A stretch of DNA of 64,000 nucleotides from Pyropia haitanensis (lineage: Eukaryota; Rhodophyta; Bangiophyceae; Bangiales; Bangiaceae). How positions within the stretch are numbered: position 1 is the stretch's first letter; each line of letters starts with the position of its first letter. Shown piece by piece: positions 53,159 to 64,000 of this stretch. The DNA lies in the NCBI GenBank assembly GCA_008729055.1, contig SDUX01000004.1:2606172-2670171 (forward strand). Reading direction: 5' to 3'. The notes under the pieces were generated by a model, which worked only from the letters and a program-made list of their open reading frames with translations, searched no databases and had not been told where the DNA came from. A program made the translations under genes and the position numbers.

Positions 53159-54840
53159 GGTGGGCACCCGCGCGCGGCGGCCCGCGGCGCCACGTCCGCG
53201 TCACGGCCGCCCCCCCGCCCCGCGGCCGCGCATGTACCCGGCGCCGCTCAGGTGGGCGTCGACGCGGATGGGTCACCGACGCAGGGGGCGCGCATCCAAC
53301 GGCCACCGCCGCCGCCGCAGCCGCCGCCGACGCCGCCGCCGCCGACCCAGACGGGTCCCACCCGCGCCGTCCCGCCTCAGGTCCGGCGGCGACCACGCCG
53401 TGCGGCCGCCGCGGGCGTCACCACCGCCGAACGTCCGCCACTCCCCCCCCCCCCAAGACAGCAGGGCCGCGGCACACAACGGCAGCCCCCCCTACGACCT
53501 CCGCCCAGCGGCCGCTCCCGCCCCGCGGCGCCGACGCAATTCCCCACCGCACGCCCGTGGCCAGCGCCGCCAGGCCGTCGCCAGCCGCGCACCCGCCGCC
53601 GCCGACGCCTTCCCCCCGCAGCCGCGCCCAGCCGGCCACGCTGCGCCGCCGCGCGCGACGGCCGCCGCGCGCTACTGCCGCCGCGTCAGCCGCCGTGCGT
53701 CGCGCCGGCAGAGTCTCTTGCCGCCCCGCGGCGTGGCCGGCATGCCCCCCCCCCCCCCGCCCCACGCCTACGTCGACCGCCTCCCCAGCCTGCTCCCGCC
53801 GCCGCCGCACCTCCCACCCGCCCCCCACCCCCCCCCCCCCTCCACCACCCGCGCCTTCAAAATCACAAACCCAAAAGAAAAAAAAAAAAAGCAACAAAGC
53901 CGGTGCGACGCCCCCCGCCGCCCGCGCGCGGGTACAGCGTGCAGCCCCCCCCGCACACGTCACACGGCCGCGGCCGGAGCGGCGGCTTGGACGGCCAGGA
54001 ACCCCGCCACGCGCCGCGGGGAGTGGACGACGGCCACGCCCCACGACCGGCGGCGCGGGCGGGGAAGTTGCCCACGGCGCTGCGCCCGCGTCGCGTCGGC
54101 GGTGCCCCTCACCCACCCACCCACCCACCTGCGCACGTGCTGCCGCACCCCCCCCCCCCCCCGCCACCTCACGACCCCCCGCCGCAGCGGCGCGCGGCGA
54201 CAGCAGCAGCAACAGGTGCGCGACGAGCCAACAATATCCGCGGACGGCAGCGCGGCGGGTCGGCGAGGGGACGTGGCGCCGCCACCGTCGGGAGTGGGAC
54301 CCTAGGGTGGCCCCGCCCCGCCAGTGGGCAGACGCCGCGGGGAGGCGGCCGCAAATCCGCAATGGAGGCCGCGGACGGGCGAGGGGCGGTCCCCGAAGCG
54401 GGCCGCTGCAGGTCAGCGGCCGCCACGCCAGCGGCGGCGGGCTGGGGACGGGCGCCCAGACGCGGGGGCGGTGCCGCGGGCAAGGGGGGGGGGGGGAGGG
54501 AACCAGAGCGCCGCCGCCGCGACTGGCGGGGGACGGGGACACCGGGCACGTCACAGCCGTGGGCGGCGTCGGCGGGGGCTGCCACGCGGGCGGCTGCTAC
54601 CAGCGCGTCTCGACTGGTGTGGCGTGCGCGGGAGGGGGGGGGGGGGGCCCTGGTCCCGTCGACGGGCGCTGCGGCACGCCGTCCTCTGCCCCGCCGCAAA
54701 CCCGCCGCAAACCCGCCGCAAACCGCCCCACGCGAAGCCTCGCGGCCGAGCAACCACCCGCCGCCGCTTCCGGAGCGATGCTGTGGCAGGCAACGGGGGT
54801 GGGCCAATGGGGGGCCCCAAGCGGCCTCCCCTGGTAAGTC
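53159..54840. other. Low-complexity GC-rich region upstream of the kinase gene
   Basis: Stop-poor frames of over 800 codons cross this region on the plus strand, but they read as Pro/Arg/Ala strings and overlap real kinase exons in antisense. Long C tracts (52904-52918, 53026-53042) and an A-rich patch (53870-53890) are present. Part of it must be the kinase promoter and leader. I find no supported gene. Confidence 0.45.
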
Positions 54841-54981
54841 GCGAGCATTTGTCGTTGAGACCGGGCGGTCAACTACTGCGGATCAAACGCAAGCGAGCAG
54901 AAGGAAACATACTTAGTATCGTGCTCGAATGCAATCCCGCTCCTATCGTCTATCGTTGATCCAGAGGTGATTGCCGGGGGG

Positions 54982-55069
54982 CACAGCTCCCACCCGCCGC
55001 CGGCACTGCTCCCACCCACCGCCGGCACGGCTGACACCCACCGGCGACACAGCTCCCACCCACCGCCGC
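54982..55069. repeat. 22-bp tandem repeat, four copies
   Basis: Units start at 54982, 55004, 55026 and 55048, each resembling CACAGCTCCCACCCACCGCC plus two bases. It lies in the spacer to the left of the thioesterase-like fragment. Confidence 0.85.
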
Positions 55070-55729
55070 CAGCCACCCCCCCCTCCCCCGCCGTCACCGG
55101 CCGGACCACCCCCGCCAGCGGCGCGACCTGCGACGAGTTGATCATGCCCCACGCATTGCTTCCGTCCTTTATAGACTTGCTGTAGGAGCGGGGCTTCAGG
55201 AGCTGCGTACGGCTTACGCGCTACAAAATCCCGCAGCGGTCGGTGCACTGGTCTGGCTCACAAGATTCGTGTTGTGAGAAAAGTTTCTTTCTCGTTGTGC
55301 TGGCGAAACGAGAGGGAGGACATCAGGGGGGTGGGGGGGACAGGGCGGCGAGCCATCATGGACAATGTGCGTTGGTTTGAAATGCACTGTGACGTTCGTG
55401 TGGCTGGTGGTGTCACCGAAGCTCGCGGTGCGGGTGAGGATTGCAGACGGGCCTGGTTGTGTTTGTGTGAAAGCGTGATGGCGAGCAGAGTGTGTAGGCA
55501 CCACCTCCATCCAGTGCGGCGTCCGCGGCAAGGTGGAGTGGAGCAACGCCACCACAAACACGCTATGGCAGCGCTCATAGCTCCCACCAGCCCGGTGCCA
55601 CAAAACGAGGGACACCCGGGGGCGGTGGCCCACGCCCCAGCTGTCGCCCATCACCCCGCCAGAGTGACCTGACACTCGCGCCTGTACCCCCACAGTCCCT
55701 CCCCCCTCCCCCTCCCCCCCCAAACGTAC

Positions 55730-56044
55730 GTGCAGCATGAGAATGAGGGAATCCCGATTCGCCGTGCTCACCGCCGCCGGATACCGCCGCCACAGCGGCA
55801 GCCAGCCGCTGAGCACGACTGTGCCGCCCACCCGCACCGGGCTGCGGAGCGCGTGCGTCAGCGCCACCGCACCTCCCTGGCTAAAGCCCATCACAAACAC
55901 CCGCGACGGCGGCATGCCGCGGGCCACCTCGGCGGCCACGAGGCCCGCGACGCGGTCCGCCGCGGCCAGGATGTGGGGCCGCCGACGCCGTACATGTCAA
56001 ACCACGACGGCCGGCGCGCGCCCGACGCGCCCGTCAGCCGCTTG
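55730..56044 (-). pseudogene. Acyl-protein thioesterase / carboxylesterase-like fragment
   Basis: From 55975 to 55730 the minus strand reads HILAAADRVAGLVAAEVARG, then SRVFVMGFSQGGAVALTHAL and WLPLWRRYPA, ending LILMLH at a GTACGT donor. This is the middle of an alpha/beta-hydrolase of the acyl-protein thioesterase/phospholipase family, with nucleophile Ser in GFSQGG. Just upstream, RRPSWFDMYGVGG fits the family's SWFDI motif but is in another frame; one extra C in the short run near 55977-55980 would join them. I find neither the N-terminal HGLGD part nor the later Asp and His of the triad. The simplest reading is a truncated, frameshifted copy, but undetected exons cannot be ruled out. Confidence 0.55.
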
Positions 56045-56056
56045 GCCACCCTCCAA

Positions 56057-56604
56057 CTATCCATCCCCCTCACAGTATGCCGTTGCCGCCGCGAGCAGCG
56101 CCCGAAAGTCCATCTCCCCCAACGACCCGTACGCCTGGTGGCGCGTCAGCCGCAGGCGCGTCAGCCGGGGCGATGCGATGCCCGCGGCGAATCGTGCCAG
56201 CGCGGCCGGGTCGTCGCCAGGGAGACCCGCCGCGGCCGCCGCGGCCGTTACGGCCGCCAAGCGGGTCGCGTCCACGGCCAAGGCAGACGCGGCGGCGCCG
56301 GCCGGGCGCGTCGACGGGGTCATCGCCGCCACCCCACTGCCGACGCACACCGCACAGTGGCCACACCCGCCAGTGGGGCCGGGCGCACCGTCCGTCGACG
56401 TTGCCGCCGCTGCTGGGGCTGCTGCCCCCGCCGCAGCGGCCGCCTCGGTGGCGTCGCCAAAGCGGGCGGCGAGGGCGGCGGTCATGCAGTCGGCGCCGCC
56501 CGCGAGCGAAATCACCTCCCACAGCCGGCGCACGTCCTGCTCGGCGGCCGCGACGGCGGCGGCGTGCAGCTGGGCCGCGAGCGCGTCCGCGTCGGTCGGG
56601 GGGG
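56057..56604 (-). pseudogene. RecQ-like DNA helicase C-terminal fragment
   Basis: On the minus strand the frame reads DADALAAQLHAAAVAAAEQD, VRRLWEVISLAGGADCMTAA, LAARFGD, and GGCGHCAVCV. It ends SPRLTRLRLTRHQAYGSLGE and a stop at 56057. The pattern (an acidic helical stretch, a Cys followed by ARFGD, then CGHCAVC, then a SPRLT...FGSL-like tail) matches the zinc-binding C-terminus of RecQ-type helicases from algae and fungi. No helicase motor domain is found upstream. The frame is lost at the 7-C run near 56598-56604, beyond which the sequence is lower in GC and then a MITE. It is probably the tail of a disrupted gene. It abuts the thioesterase-like fragment on the same strand. Confidence 0.55.
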
Positions 56605-56707
56605 TGCGGGTCGTACCGACTCAACAGTTTCGCCAATTTCATTTCAGAGTCCGTACGTATCCCAGTCCGTATCGTGCAAGCTGTTGTGCATCGTGGATCC
56701 AGAGTAA

Positions 56708-57190
56708 GAGCATCTCCACCAATGGAGCCAAAAGCCAACCCAAACGAGACACGTGGCGCAACGTGGGCGACTGTGAATGGCCACTCCAACCGAGAAGCCA
56801 ACGCCGCGCACGTCACGTCTCAAGCAAAGCATCTAGTGGGGCGCCTGGAGAGAGTAGCCGATTTCACGCCGTACTAGCGTCCTGTGGGACTGTCTGCAAG
56901 CCACGGGTCACGCTTCCTATTGGCGCAGGTTGGCTCCGCGTTTGGCCAAAAGCCAAAACACCGCGCCAAAAAGGCTCGTTTGGCGCGGGGGTTGGCTCCG
57001 CTGCCGTTGAGAGCCAAAATCTCGAGTGCTCTCGAGGCGCATTAAGGTGGTCTCCAGAGCGATTAAGAATTGTGATACGGCCTTAGTTTTGGACCGTCAC
57101 ACGGCCCATCAGTCAGAGCCAAAGCCAAACCGATGAAACGGCTGCCACGTAGTTGACTTTTGGCTTTTGGCTGCATTGGTGGAGATGCTC
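56708..57190. mobile_element. Harbinger-type MITE, 483 bp
   Basis: Terminal inverted repeats begin GAGCATCTCCACCAATG and continue AGCCAAAAGCCAA at both ends (56708 rightward and 57190 leftward). They are flanked by a TAA duplication (56705-56707 and 57191-57193). The inside carries no coding frame and contains further GGCTTTTGGC-like inverted words. The size, the 3-bp TAA duplication and termini resembling the GAGCATCTCCA ends of plant Tourist-like elements support a non-autonomous PIF/Harbinger element. Its termini differ from those of the 12505-16466 element after the first five bases. Confidence 0.92.
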
Positions 57191-57193
57191 TAA

Positions 57194-58843
57194 GGCTCGG
57201 ACGATTCGCCGGGACCAAGTCTGACACGAGCGGTACGGGCGGCACAGATGCGCCCCCAGTCGTCACCTGGTCGCGCGCTCGTGTGCTGAGCCGCGCATGA
57301 GCAGTGGCGAGTGCTCGTAGAAGCCACTGGACGCCTTGACGGCGGCGTGGCGCAAGGCCCGGTGGGGGGCGCGGGGAACGACCGCGGTGGAGCCGCCCGG
57401 CTGGCGACGTCCCTCCGCTCCCTCCGTCTCGGTCACACACGGCCCAGAGAAGTCCCACGCGTTGCCGCCCCCCCCCCAGGAGACGGCTGAAGACGTCATG
57501 TGGCGCGGTCGGCGGCGGCGGTGGGCCGGGCGGCAGGTCAACCCATGCGGTCGACGCGCGCAGTGGCGACGATGGCGGCGACGGTTGCGGTGGTGTGGGG
57601 TAGCCGGGGGGGGGTTGGCGGCGGTGGTGGCTGCTCGTAGGCACCAAGGCCGCGTGGACGGTGACCTTGACACGCTAGCAGGAGGGGGCGTGTGGCGGGT
57701 CGGGGAAGGGCGGTGCTCGGCCGCGGTGGCCGGTTTCCCCCCACGCCCCCCCCCACCTTCACCCGCACAACCTCTGTCCACCTCAAACCCGCCTGTGCCA
57801 CGCATCTCCCGCTCTGGCATGATCGCGGATGGCGGATTGCGGAGTGCTCGTGACCGTGTCCGCCGTCTGGGCGGGAGGACGGGAGGTCCACGCCCGCACG
57901 GGTACCACAACCCCAGGATATCGACGGCGTACCCTCCGCTCAGAGACGATAGATGTGGATGGAGGGGGGTGGAGGGGTGGGCAGCACGCTAGGCCCTGCC
58001 ACATTCGCCGCCTGCACCCCCGCACGTGTGCTTCCCAGCAGATCCCGTGGCCACGAGAGCGGACCTTCCACTCTCGTGCCGCGCCGCTGGTCCTGAGGTG
58101 GATTCACGACTTTTATCCGACCTGACCTAGAGGCGTGGGTGGCTCCAGCAGCTCAGTAACGCAGGTCGCAGGAGACGACCCACCCGGTCTGAGCGCACAC
58201 CGAGACGCTTGAAAACAGTTCACCTCAGCGTAGTGCGGGCTAAACCATCTCAAAAAAACCTGCTTTTTCGGTCGCAGGGCCCCTTGCGGGCTTGCGTGGG
58301 ATCTTGCTTTCACGGAAGCCAGTCTGCGTGCACAAGCAAGATTTTTGTGCGGAGTCTGCTTTCGTCCGCAAGTCTGTCATTCTTGCGCGACCCTTTGCGG
58401 AAATCTCCCACGCCGCGACGGTCAACGACCGTCGCAGCGTACCCAATCAGAGATCAGGACGGAACAGGTGTTCGAAGCCCTGGGCCGTCCTGGCTACCTG
58501 GACCAGCGCCGGGTTCTCGCTCTTCCGCTGAGACAGTAGCAGCTCGTTTACCTGCAACAGCATCGCAGTCGAGCCGCACACCTCAAGGCGGAGTATATCC
58601 ACCTCCTGCCGCAGGCAATCAGGGTCCGGCTTCTACGCCTCAGTGGATGCCGCTTCCATGGCGATACCTACCGTCGAGAGCGAGGGGGAAGCGGAGGCGT
58701 GCTGAGGGGAGAGGGAGGCGGGAGAGAACGCTACTATCGGCTGAAGCGAAGTAGACGGCGGGCACTATCCCTGCGCCGCGCCACAATTTCCAGTCACAAC
58801 AGCCTGCACTAGCTGCCGCTCCGCAGCGCCTCAAAAAGCCGTC
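57194..58843. other. Intergenic region with no supported gene
   Basis: A minus-strand frame 57499-57263 (MTSSAVSWGGGGNAWDF, 78 aa) is the most protein-like reading, but it has no family and depends on a G run. 58240-58640 is lower in GC and shows no recognisable element. Confidence 0.4.
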
Positions 58844-59230
58844 ATGACTGCGGCACCCGCGGACGAGAACGGGGGGGGAGCGGACGGGCGTGCGGGAGTG
58901 AAGGTAAGGGGGCTACCTGCGGGCAGAGAAGCGGGTGAGCGGAGTGGAGGGGGGGGGGGGAAGAGGGTGCCACCCCTTCGCGCTACGCCATCCGCCCAAG
59001 TCGGGTCGTCCAGCGCCTCGTCAATGCGTCTCCCTCCACGTCACTGTTCTTACCCCCGGGCTCCCAAGAGTGCGGGAGATTTCCGCCGCAATGGCCCATG
59101 CAAAAGCGTTTCCGCAAGGTACTCTGCGGCGACCCGCGAGCCACCTTGCAGCGTTTCGGTTCGCTTTCTTGGGTGATTTTGTACGCTCTGACAGCTCAGC
59201 TGCAGGCGCTTCTTTCCGAATGAGATGTAC

Positions 59231-60200
59231 TCGGTCGATGGACGGACACCCACCAAAGTAAATGAAAAATAAAAAATCGGGACAAAGCAGGGGTGTAGGA
59301 TTGTGACCGAGTCTGTGACTCCTCGAGATGTCCCAGCCCCAATGGGTCGGATGCGCTCCCTACCACCGTGCAGCCCGATTTCGACGGCCAGGTCGCGAAG
59401 AATCGTAACTGCCGCTCTGACGGCACCGCAGAGGACTGAGACGGGGGGGGGGCGGAAGCGCGGAGGGGGGGACGCGGCGACGGCGGACACAGGGCCGGCG
59501 GCTGTCGCCTTCTGGACGAGCCGTGGCCCGAGCCGCGGCACAAGCCACTCGTAGGGGCCACGGAGGGGGCGTGGCGCTGCCAGAGGCCCCTCAACGTGAC
59601 CGGCTCACCCGCCGCAGACATTGGGCGCTCGCCCGGCCGCGGCGGCGACACAGTTGGCGGCCGCGGCGGCAGGCAGCGACAGCCGCCAGCGGCCTGCATT
59701 GACGACGAAGGGGCCTCGGCGAGGGACGGCGTTCACGCCTGTGTCGCTGGCGCCAATCCGCCCGAACCCCCCACAGCCCAGCGCCGCGCCCCTTTTCGCC
59801 GCGCTCCAAGGCATCCCCGCTTGAAGGAGCGTTTCGACGAGCGGATGAGCCCCTGCCCGCTCGCGTGCGATGTGTGGCGAGCCAACGACGCGCCAGAAGG
59901 CGCAGTGATTGGGCCTCGTCGGCGCTGCCCGGGCCTCGCCGGCGGTGACCGTGGCAACTCACCGACGACGCTCGACGACGTGGGATCCACGCAGCCTCCG
60001 CCATCCGTATCCGCCCCCACCCGCACCTCTGGCCACGGTTGGGGGGCGGCGAAGAGAAGGATGGGCGCCGCGGCTGATACGCCAGGCAAAATTGCCAGCG
60101 TCCTGCGCAGTCGGCGACCTTGTGACGTTGCCGGTCACGCCCCTCCACGCTTTCCTCCGCACCGCCACAAGCGCTCCGCATCGTCACATTACGGCCCGTA
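59231..60200. other. GC-rich region with ambiguous open frames
   Basis: Overlapping frames on both strands (59596-60507 plus, 59733-60089 minus, 59605-59814 minus) give unfamiliar translations. None shows a domain. I see no decisive splice pattern. Confidence 0.35.
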
Positions 60201-61840
60201 CCACGCGCAGGCGTTTAATTCGGCATCCACTTCATTGTATGGCTCATCAAAAATGCATCCAACATATGTCCCCGACACAATTCGTAGACCACCATCCTCA
60301 TTCATTCTTGTGTCGCGATACAGCAAAAGGGATCATGAAATGATACAGATTGAACTGTGTGAATCAACTTGGTTTCTCCGGAGCATAAACCTGGTGCTTA
60401 ATCAGGATAGTTTGCTATTTGAAGTCCGGTTGTGGTCAGAACTAAGGTGTATCTCGTACAATAAGGCCGATGAGCAACCCCCAACTTCGCGTGAAAAAAC
60501 TTCATGAAGCCACGGTCCCCGAGAAACACTGCACACATCAAACGACAGAGCAGCTCAAGAGCTCTACAGCCAATACTCAAGTCTTACTCTGCAATGCCAT
60601 GAAGGTCGTACCGCATGTGGTCCAAAGTGTTCTGAGTGACGTTTTCCGTCGTGTCTCTGAACGTAAGTCGCTGGCAAGCTTTCGTACGACGGGCACAGAA
60701 CGTGGCATGGTTGTCCGGAAGGGCGCAATAGACCATCGCGAATGCTGGGAACAGGGAGTGCATAGAGCAGAGTTTTCTGCTGTATTGGAGGTCCCCGTTG
60801 GCTGAAGCGCTGTCCGAAGCTCAGATCGTTCGCAATCACACTTTACCAATTATTCATAGTTTTGGCTAGTTCTGAACACTAATTGTCCGCCTTCTTGGCC
60901 ACCGCGATCCTGCTCGCTTCGGCCGGATCCGCAATCGGGCTCGCGGCGTTTGGCGCCGAACGCCCTCCCTGTCAGACAGCAAACACTCGTCTTCTTAGTG
61001 CCCTCGTCCCTCTGTCGACCCCCGCCTCTCCTCTGCTGTCTACATACTGGAGGCGCACTCCAAGCGTCGGTGCGCACCGTCCCTCTCGTGCGCACCACGC
61101 GCCCCATCTCAGACTGCGCCCTACTCACCGTGCTTCCCTCTCTTTTTGCGCCATTTCAGCAGCTCCTGCTCGCCGTGCCCCAACTGTTTCACCACGAGGA
61201 CCGAAGGCTGCCTGTGCCCTCACCTTCTTGTGCGGACAATTGCGGTGACGTGGCGTGCATCTCGGCGCAGCGCATGGGTCCAAGCGGTCGTGTGCGTCAG
61301 GGTATGGCCCCCAAATCCCCACTACAAGGGATAGGGACCCGGACTTACCCGCTCTTGTCCTTTCCGACCATCTTTCCAAGACGCATGAACTACATGGGAT
61401 TTGGGGAGGCGCCGCAATGTCCGCTCGAGAAGCTACTGGCACGCTTCGCTTGTGGTTCCCGAGGTCTGAAGTAACACGCAGTCAAGAAAAACATGAGGCT
61501 TAATAGTGAAGCTCGTTCGGTTCTGGTCTTGCGTTTTCCACGCGGATATCCGAACTTCTCTCGCCGTGGATCTTCAACTCTGTGTCTTCGACGTTTGTCG
61601 GTAGCAAGGCGAAAGAGGCCTGATGCGATGAGATCGAGGCACTACTAGTAGCCATCGACAAACGCCGCTGTATGCCACAGTTGTCCCATGGGCGCTTCGA
61701 TGATGACCCGGCTCTTCTTGGTTGCGTGCTCCGTATGCCCAACGGTTCAGATCCAGCGGCGCATCATCAAGAAGTGACGTGACTGTCGGCGAGCCACACC
61801 CCACCCCACTGCAGTGTCGTTGGACCTCGAATAGGCATCT
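60201..61840. other. Lower-GC island, possible degraded mobile element
   Basis: Base composition drops sharply here compared with both sides. Frames 60470-60805 (plus, 111 aa, MSNPQLRVKKLHEATVPEKH) and 61500-61742 (minus, 80 aa) are protein-like but not recognisable. No terminal repeats were found by eye. The composition change suggests inserted or decayed mobile DNA; that is an inference. Confidence 0.4.
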
Positions 61841-62116
61841 TGCCTCCCGCGGGGGGGGGGGGCGAGAATACGGAGGGGTACCCCGCCACCTCGCCACCGC
61901 GGTGCCGCCGCTGGCTGCCTGCCGCGCGCCACGCGCCGCGTCGTGCCCCCCCCCAACGGCGCCAACGGCAATGGTGTCGCGTTTGCCATATTTTTGGATA
62001 GATTGCGGCCGCGCCGCCGCCACCGGCGCGCCGCCACCCCCGCGCGCGCCGTCCCCCCGCCGGCCGGCAGCCGCCTCACGGGACGACACCCGGCAGTGGG
62101 TGTGACGGTGACGGGC

Positions 62117-62191
62117 GGGGGGGGGGGGGGGGGGGGGGGGGGTGGTGTGGAGGTCGGCGGTGGGGAGCAGCTGGCGCAGGTGGCGGTCGGC

Positions 62192-62223
<32 letters not shown>

Positions 62224-62839
62224 TGGAGAGAGGGGGGAGTGGTGTGTGCCGCTGGTGCTGGTCGCCTAGAGTGGTAGGCCTCTGGGACGGCAGCTGCGTG
62301 GCCGGGAGCGGGGGACAAGGCGGTGGCGCTGGCGGGGCGGCCGCGCCGGCCGGTCACCGCCCGGCAGTGGCTGCGCGCCGCCGGCAGAGACACTGCGGGG
62401 GAGCCACTGGCCGGCGACCACGGGCGGGCGGGCGGGCGGGCGGGCGGGCGGGCGGGCGGGCGGGCGGGTGGGCGGGCGGGCGGGTGGGCGGGTGTGGGCG
62501 GGCGGGCGGCGGGGGTGGCTGGGGGGAGGGCGGGGGCGGGGGCACCGCGGCGGGAGTGGCGCCGGTGGGTGGCCGCGCACGCACCTCGCACGCACCACCC
62601 GCACGCGAGCGCCGGTACGCGGCGCACGGCGGGGGGGAGGGGGGGGGGGGGTTGTGGCGCCGGGGGGAGTGTCGCCTGCTTCTGCCAAGGACGGCAGTGC
62701 TCGGGCCGGCGCGGGCGGGGGGGCTGGCCGCCGAGGGCGGGGGGGGGGGGGGGCGCCTAGGGGGGGAGGGGGGTGGAGGGGGGGGGGGGGGCCAGCCCCG
62801 CGCGCCGGCGTACCCTGTAGCCCGCCCGCGCCGCCGCCC

Positions 62840-62898
<59 letters not shown>

Positions 62899-63020
62899 GC
62901 TGCGCCGCGCCGCGCGGCGGCGGCCGGTGGCTCGCGCCGCCGCGCGGCGGCGGCCGGTGGCTCGCGCCGCCGCGCGGCGGCGCGGGTGGCGCTCTTGTGC
63001 GGGGCAGCGGTGGACCCCTC

Positions 63021-63048
<28 letters not shown>
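62117..63048. repeat. Extreme G/C low-complexity block with long mononucleotide runs
   Basis: Contains 26-nt runs of G at 62117-62142 and 62198-62223, and a 26-nt run of C at 63023-63048. A (CGGG)n array lies at about 62421-62508 and a (GCC)n array at about 62830-62898. A 30-bp unit starting CGCGCGGCGGCGGCCGGTGG is repeated at 62911-62940 and 62941-62970 and in part at 62971-62983. No gene can be read through it with confidence. Confidence 0.85.
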
Positions 63049-63051
<3 letters not shown>

Positions 63052-63592
63052 GGCTGACACGGGCGCCCCGTTGGCCGCCCGCCGCCGGGTGCGGCGAGCG
63101 GCGGCGCGGGGCGGCCGCCGCCGCCGCGCGGCCGGCGGCGGCAGTGCCGGCCCGCGGCGGCGGCGGCGGCGGCGGTCGCGGCGGCGGCCGCGCCGCGCGG
63201 CGGCCGCGCGGCGGCGGTCGCCGCCGCGGCGGCCGCGGCGGCCAAGCCCTTGCTGCACCCCCCCGCGGCCGGGCGGCCGTCTTTGTTCCCCGCCCGCGCC
63301 GTCTGCCCACGTGGGGGGGCATCCACTCTCCTCCGCCCCGCCGCGCCATCCACGAGGGGACACTCACGCACGCACTCCCCTCCCCCCCACTCTCCCCCCA
63401 CCCCCCCCCCCCTCTGGCGCCTGCGCATCACCAGCATCCACGAGGGGGCACCCACTCCCCCCCCCCTCCCATCCCCCCCCCCTCCCCTTTTCAACTGCCA
63501 CGAGGGGGTGGGGTCGCCCCACACGGCGGACCCCCCCTCCCCCCCCCCTACGCCGTGCGAGTGTGCGCGCTCCGCCCCGCCGCCACGGCGGC

Positions 63593-63910
63593 ATGCCGGC
63601 GGCCGACGGCGGGGAGGGGGAGGGCGACCCAGACGGGGGCGCCGCCGCGCGTGCCGCCCCGCCACCGCGGCGGGTGCGGCCGCGGCGGCGGCCGCGGCCG
63701 CCGCCGCGGCTCGCCGCGGCTGCGGGTGGGGGGGTGCCCCGCGTTGGCGCGCCGCCGCCGCCGCCGCGGCCGCCGCCACCACCACCGCCGCTGCTGCGCG
63801 TGGCGCCGCTGCCGCGCCTGCCGGGCGCGCCGGCGGCGCGGGGGGAGGAGGCAGCGGCGGAGGGGGGGATGCTTGGTGCCGCCGCCGCCGCCGACAACCA
63901 CCGTGGGTGG

Positions 63911-63944
<34 letters not shown>

Positions 63945-64000
63945 GGCCGGTGGCGGCGGCGGCTGCCACCGACGGCGGGGACGGCGCGCACGACCGAGGC
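63593..64000 (+). CDS. Possible 5' part of an Ala/Pro/Gly-rich protein, runs off the window
   Basis: From the ATG at 63593 (MPAADGGEGEGDPDGGAAAR) the plus frame stays open to the end of the window, 136 codons. It contains a Pro-rich part, then LLRVAPLPRLPGAPAARGEE and MLGAAAAADNHRGW followed by an Ala run and DGGDGAHDRG. Acidic and less repetitive patches make it more protein-like than the other frames, but the composition makes stop-free frames common. Product unknown. It could equally be chance. Confidence 0.3.

Noticed and set aside
52348..54916. Plus-strand frames of 829 and 836 codons
   Set aside because: They run antisense through two real kinase exons and then read as Pro/Arg/Ala low complexity.
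58844..59223. Short spliced gene starting MTAAPADENGG
   Set aside because: Its donor would be GTAAGG, unlike all other introns here, and the phases fit three conflicting frames.

Overview
The window looks like nuclear DNA of a GC-rich, intron-poor eukaryotic alga. It carries the 5' part of an 18S rRNA gene, spliceosomal introns and typical eukaryotic genes (VPS13, prefoldin 6, LSm4, mRNA guanylyltransferase). It also holds a probable organelle-targeted S1-domain protein and PIF/Harbinger transposons. The very high GC content, few short introns, a 13.3-kb single-exon VPS13 gene and long Ala/Gly/Pro-rich tracts suggest a bangiophycean red alga (Porphyra/Pyropia-like). That placement is an inference; the 18S fragment would settle it.

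Layout. 1-425 is the 5' end of 18S rRNA on the minus strand, so its transcribed spacer and intergenic spacer run rightward. Those spacers hold a 176-181-bp subrepeat (2725-3200) and a 152-154-bp subrepeat (3943-4860). From about 5540 to 8850 the sequence is built of degenerate TTAGGG/TTAAGGG-like words arranged in two higher-order repeats (about 267 bp, and exactly 92 bp), split by a unique island. Two convergent, poorly conserved Ala-rich genes follow (about 9050-10622 plus; 10999-12502 minus). A 3962-bp Harbinger transposon (12505-16466, TAA target duplication) sits exactly at the start codon of the second.

17736-44151 is the gene-dense core. In order: a secreted malectin-domain protein (+), prefoldin 6 (-), VPS13 (+), a two-S1-domain protein (-), LSm4 (+), mRNA guanylyltransferase (-) and a C2H2 zinc-finger protein (-). 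44152-47910 is a GC-rich stretch whose coding content I could not resolve. A small membrane protein (47911-48399, +) and a 1306-aa Ser/Thr kinase (48604-53158, -) follow.

53159-64000 is mostly low-complexity or degraded. It contains a RecQ-like helicase tail and an acyl-protein-thioesterase-like fragment on the minus strand, a 483-bp Harbinger MITE (56708-57190), lower-GC islands, and extreme G/C tracts with three 26-nt mononucleotide runs. An Ala/Pro-rich reading frame runs off the right end.

The genes do not form a pathway or operon; they are ordinary housekeeping genes in compact divergent and convergent pairs. The most distinctive features are the transposon at a start codon, the splice-donor bias to GTA(C/T)G, an LSm4 first coding exon that is only ATG, the telomere-word repeats beside rDNA, and coding frames that appear broken at homopolymers.
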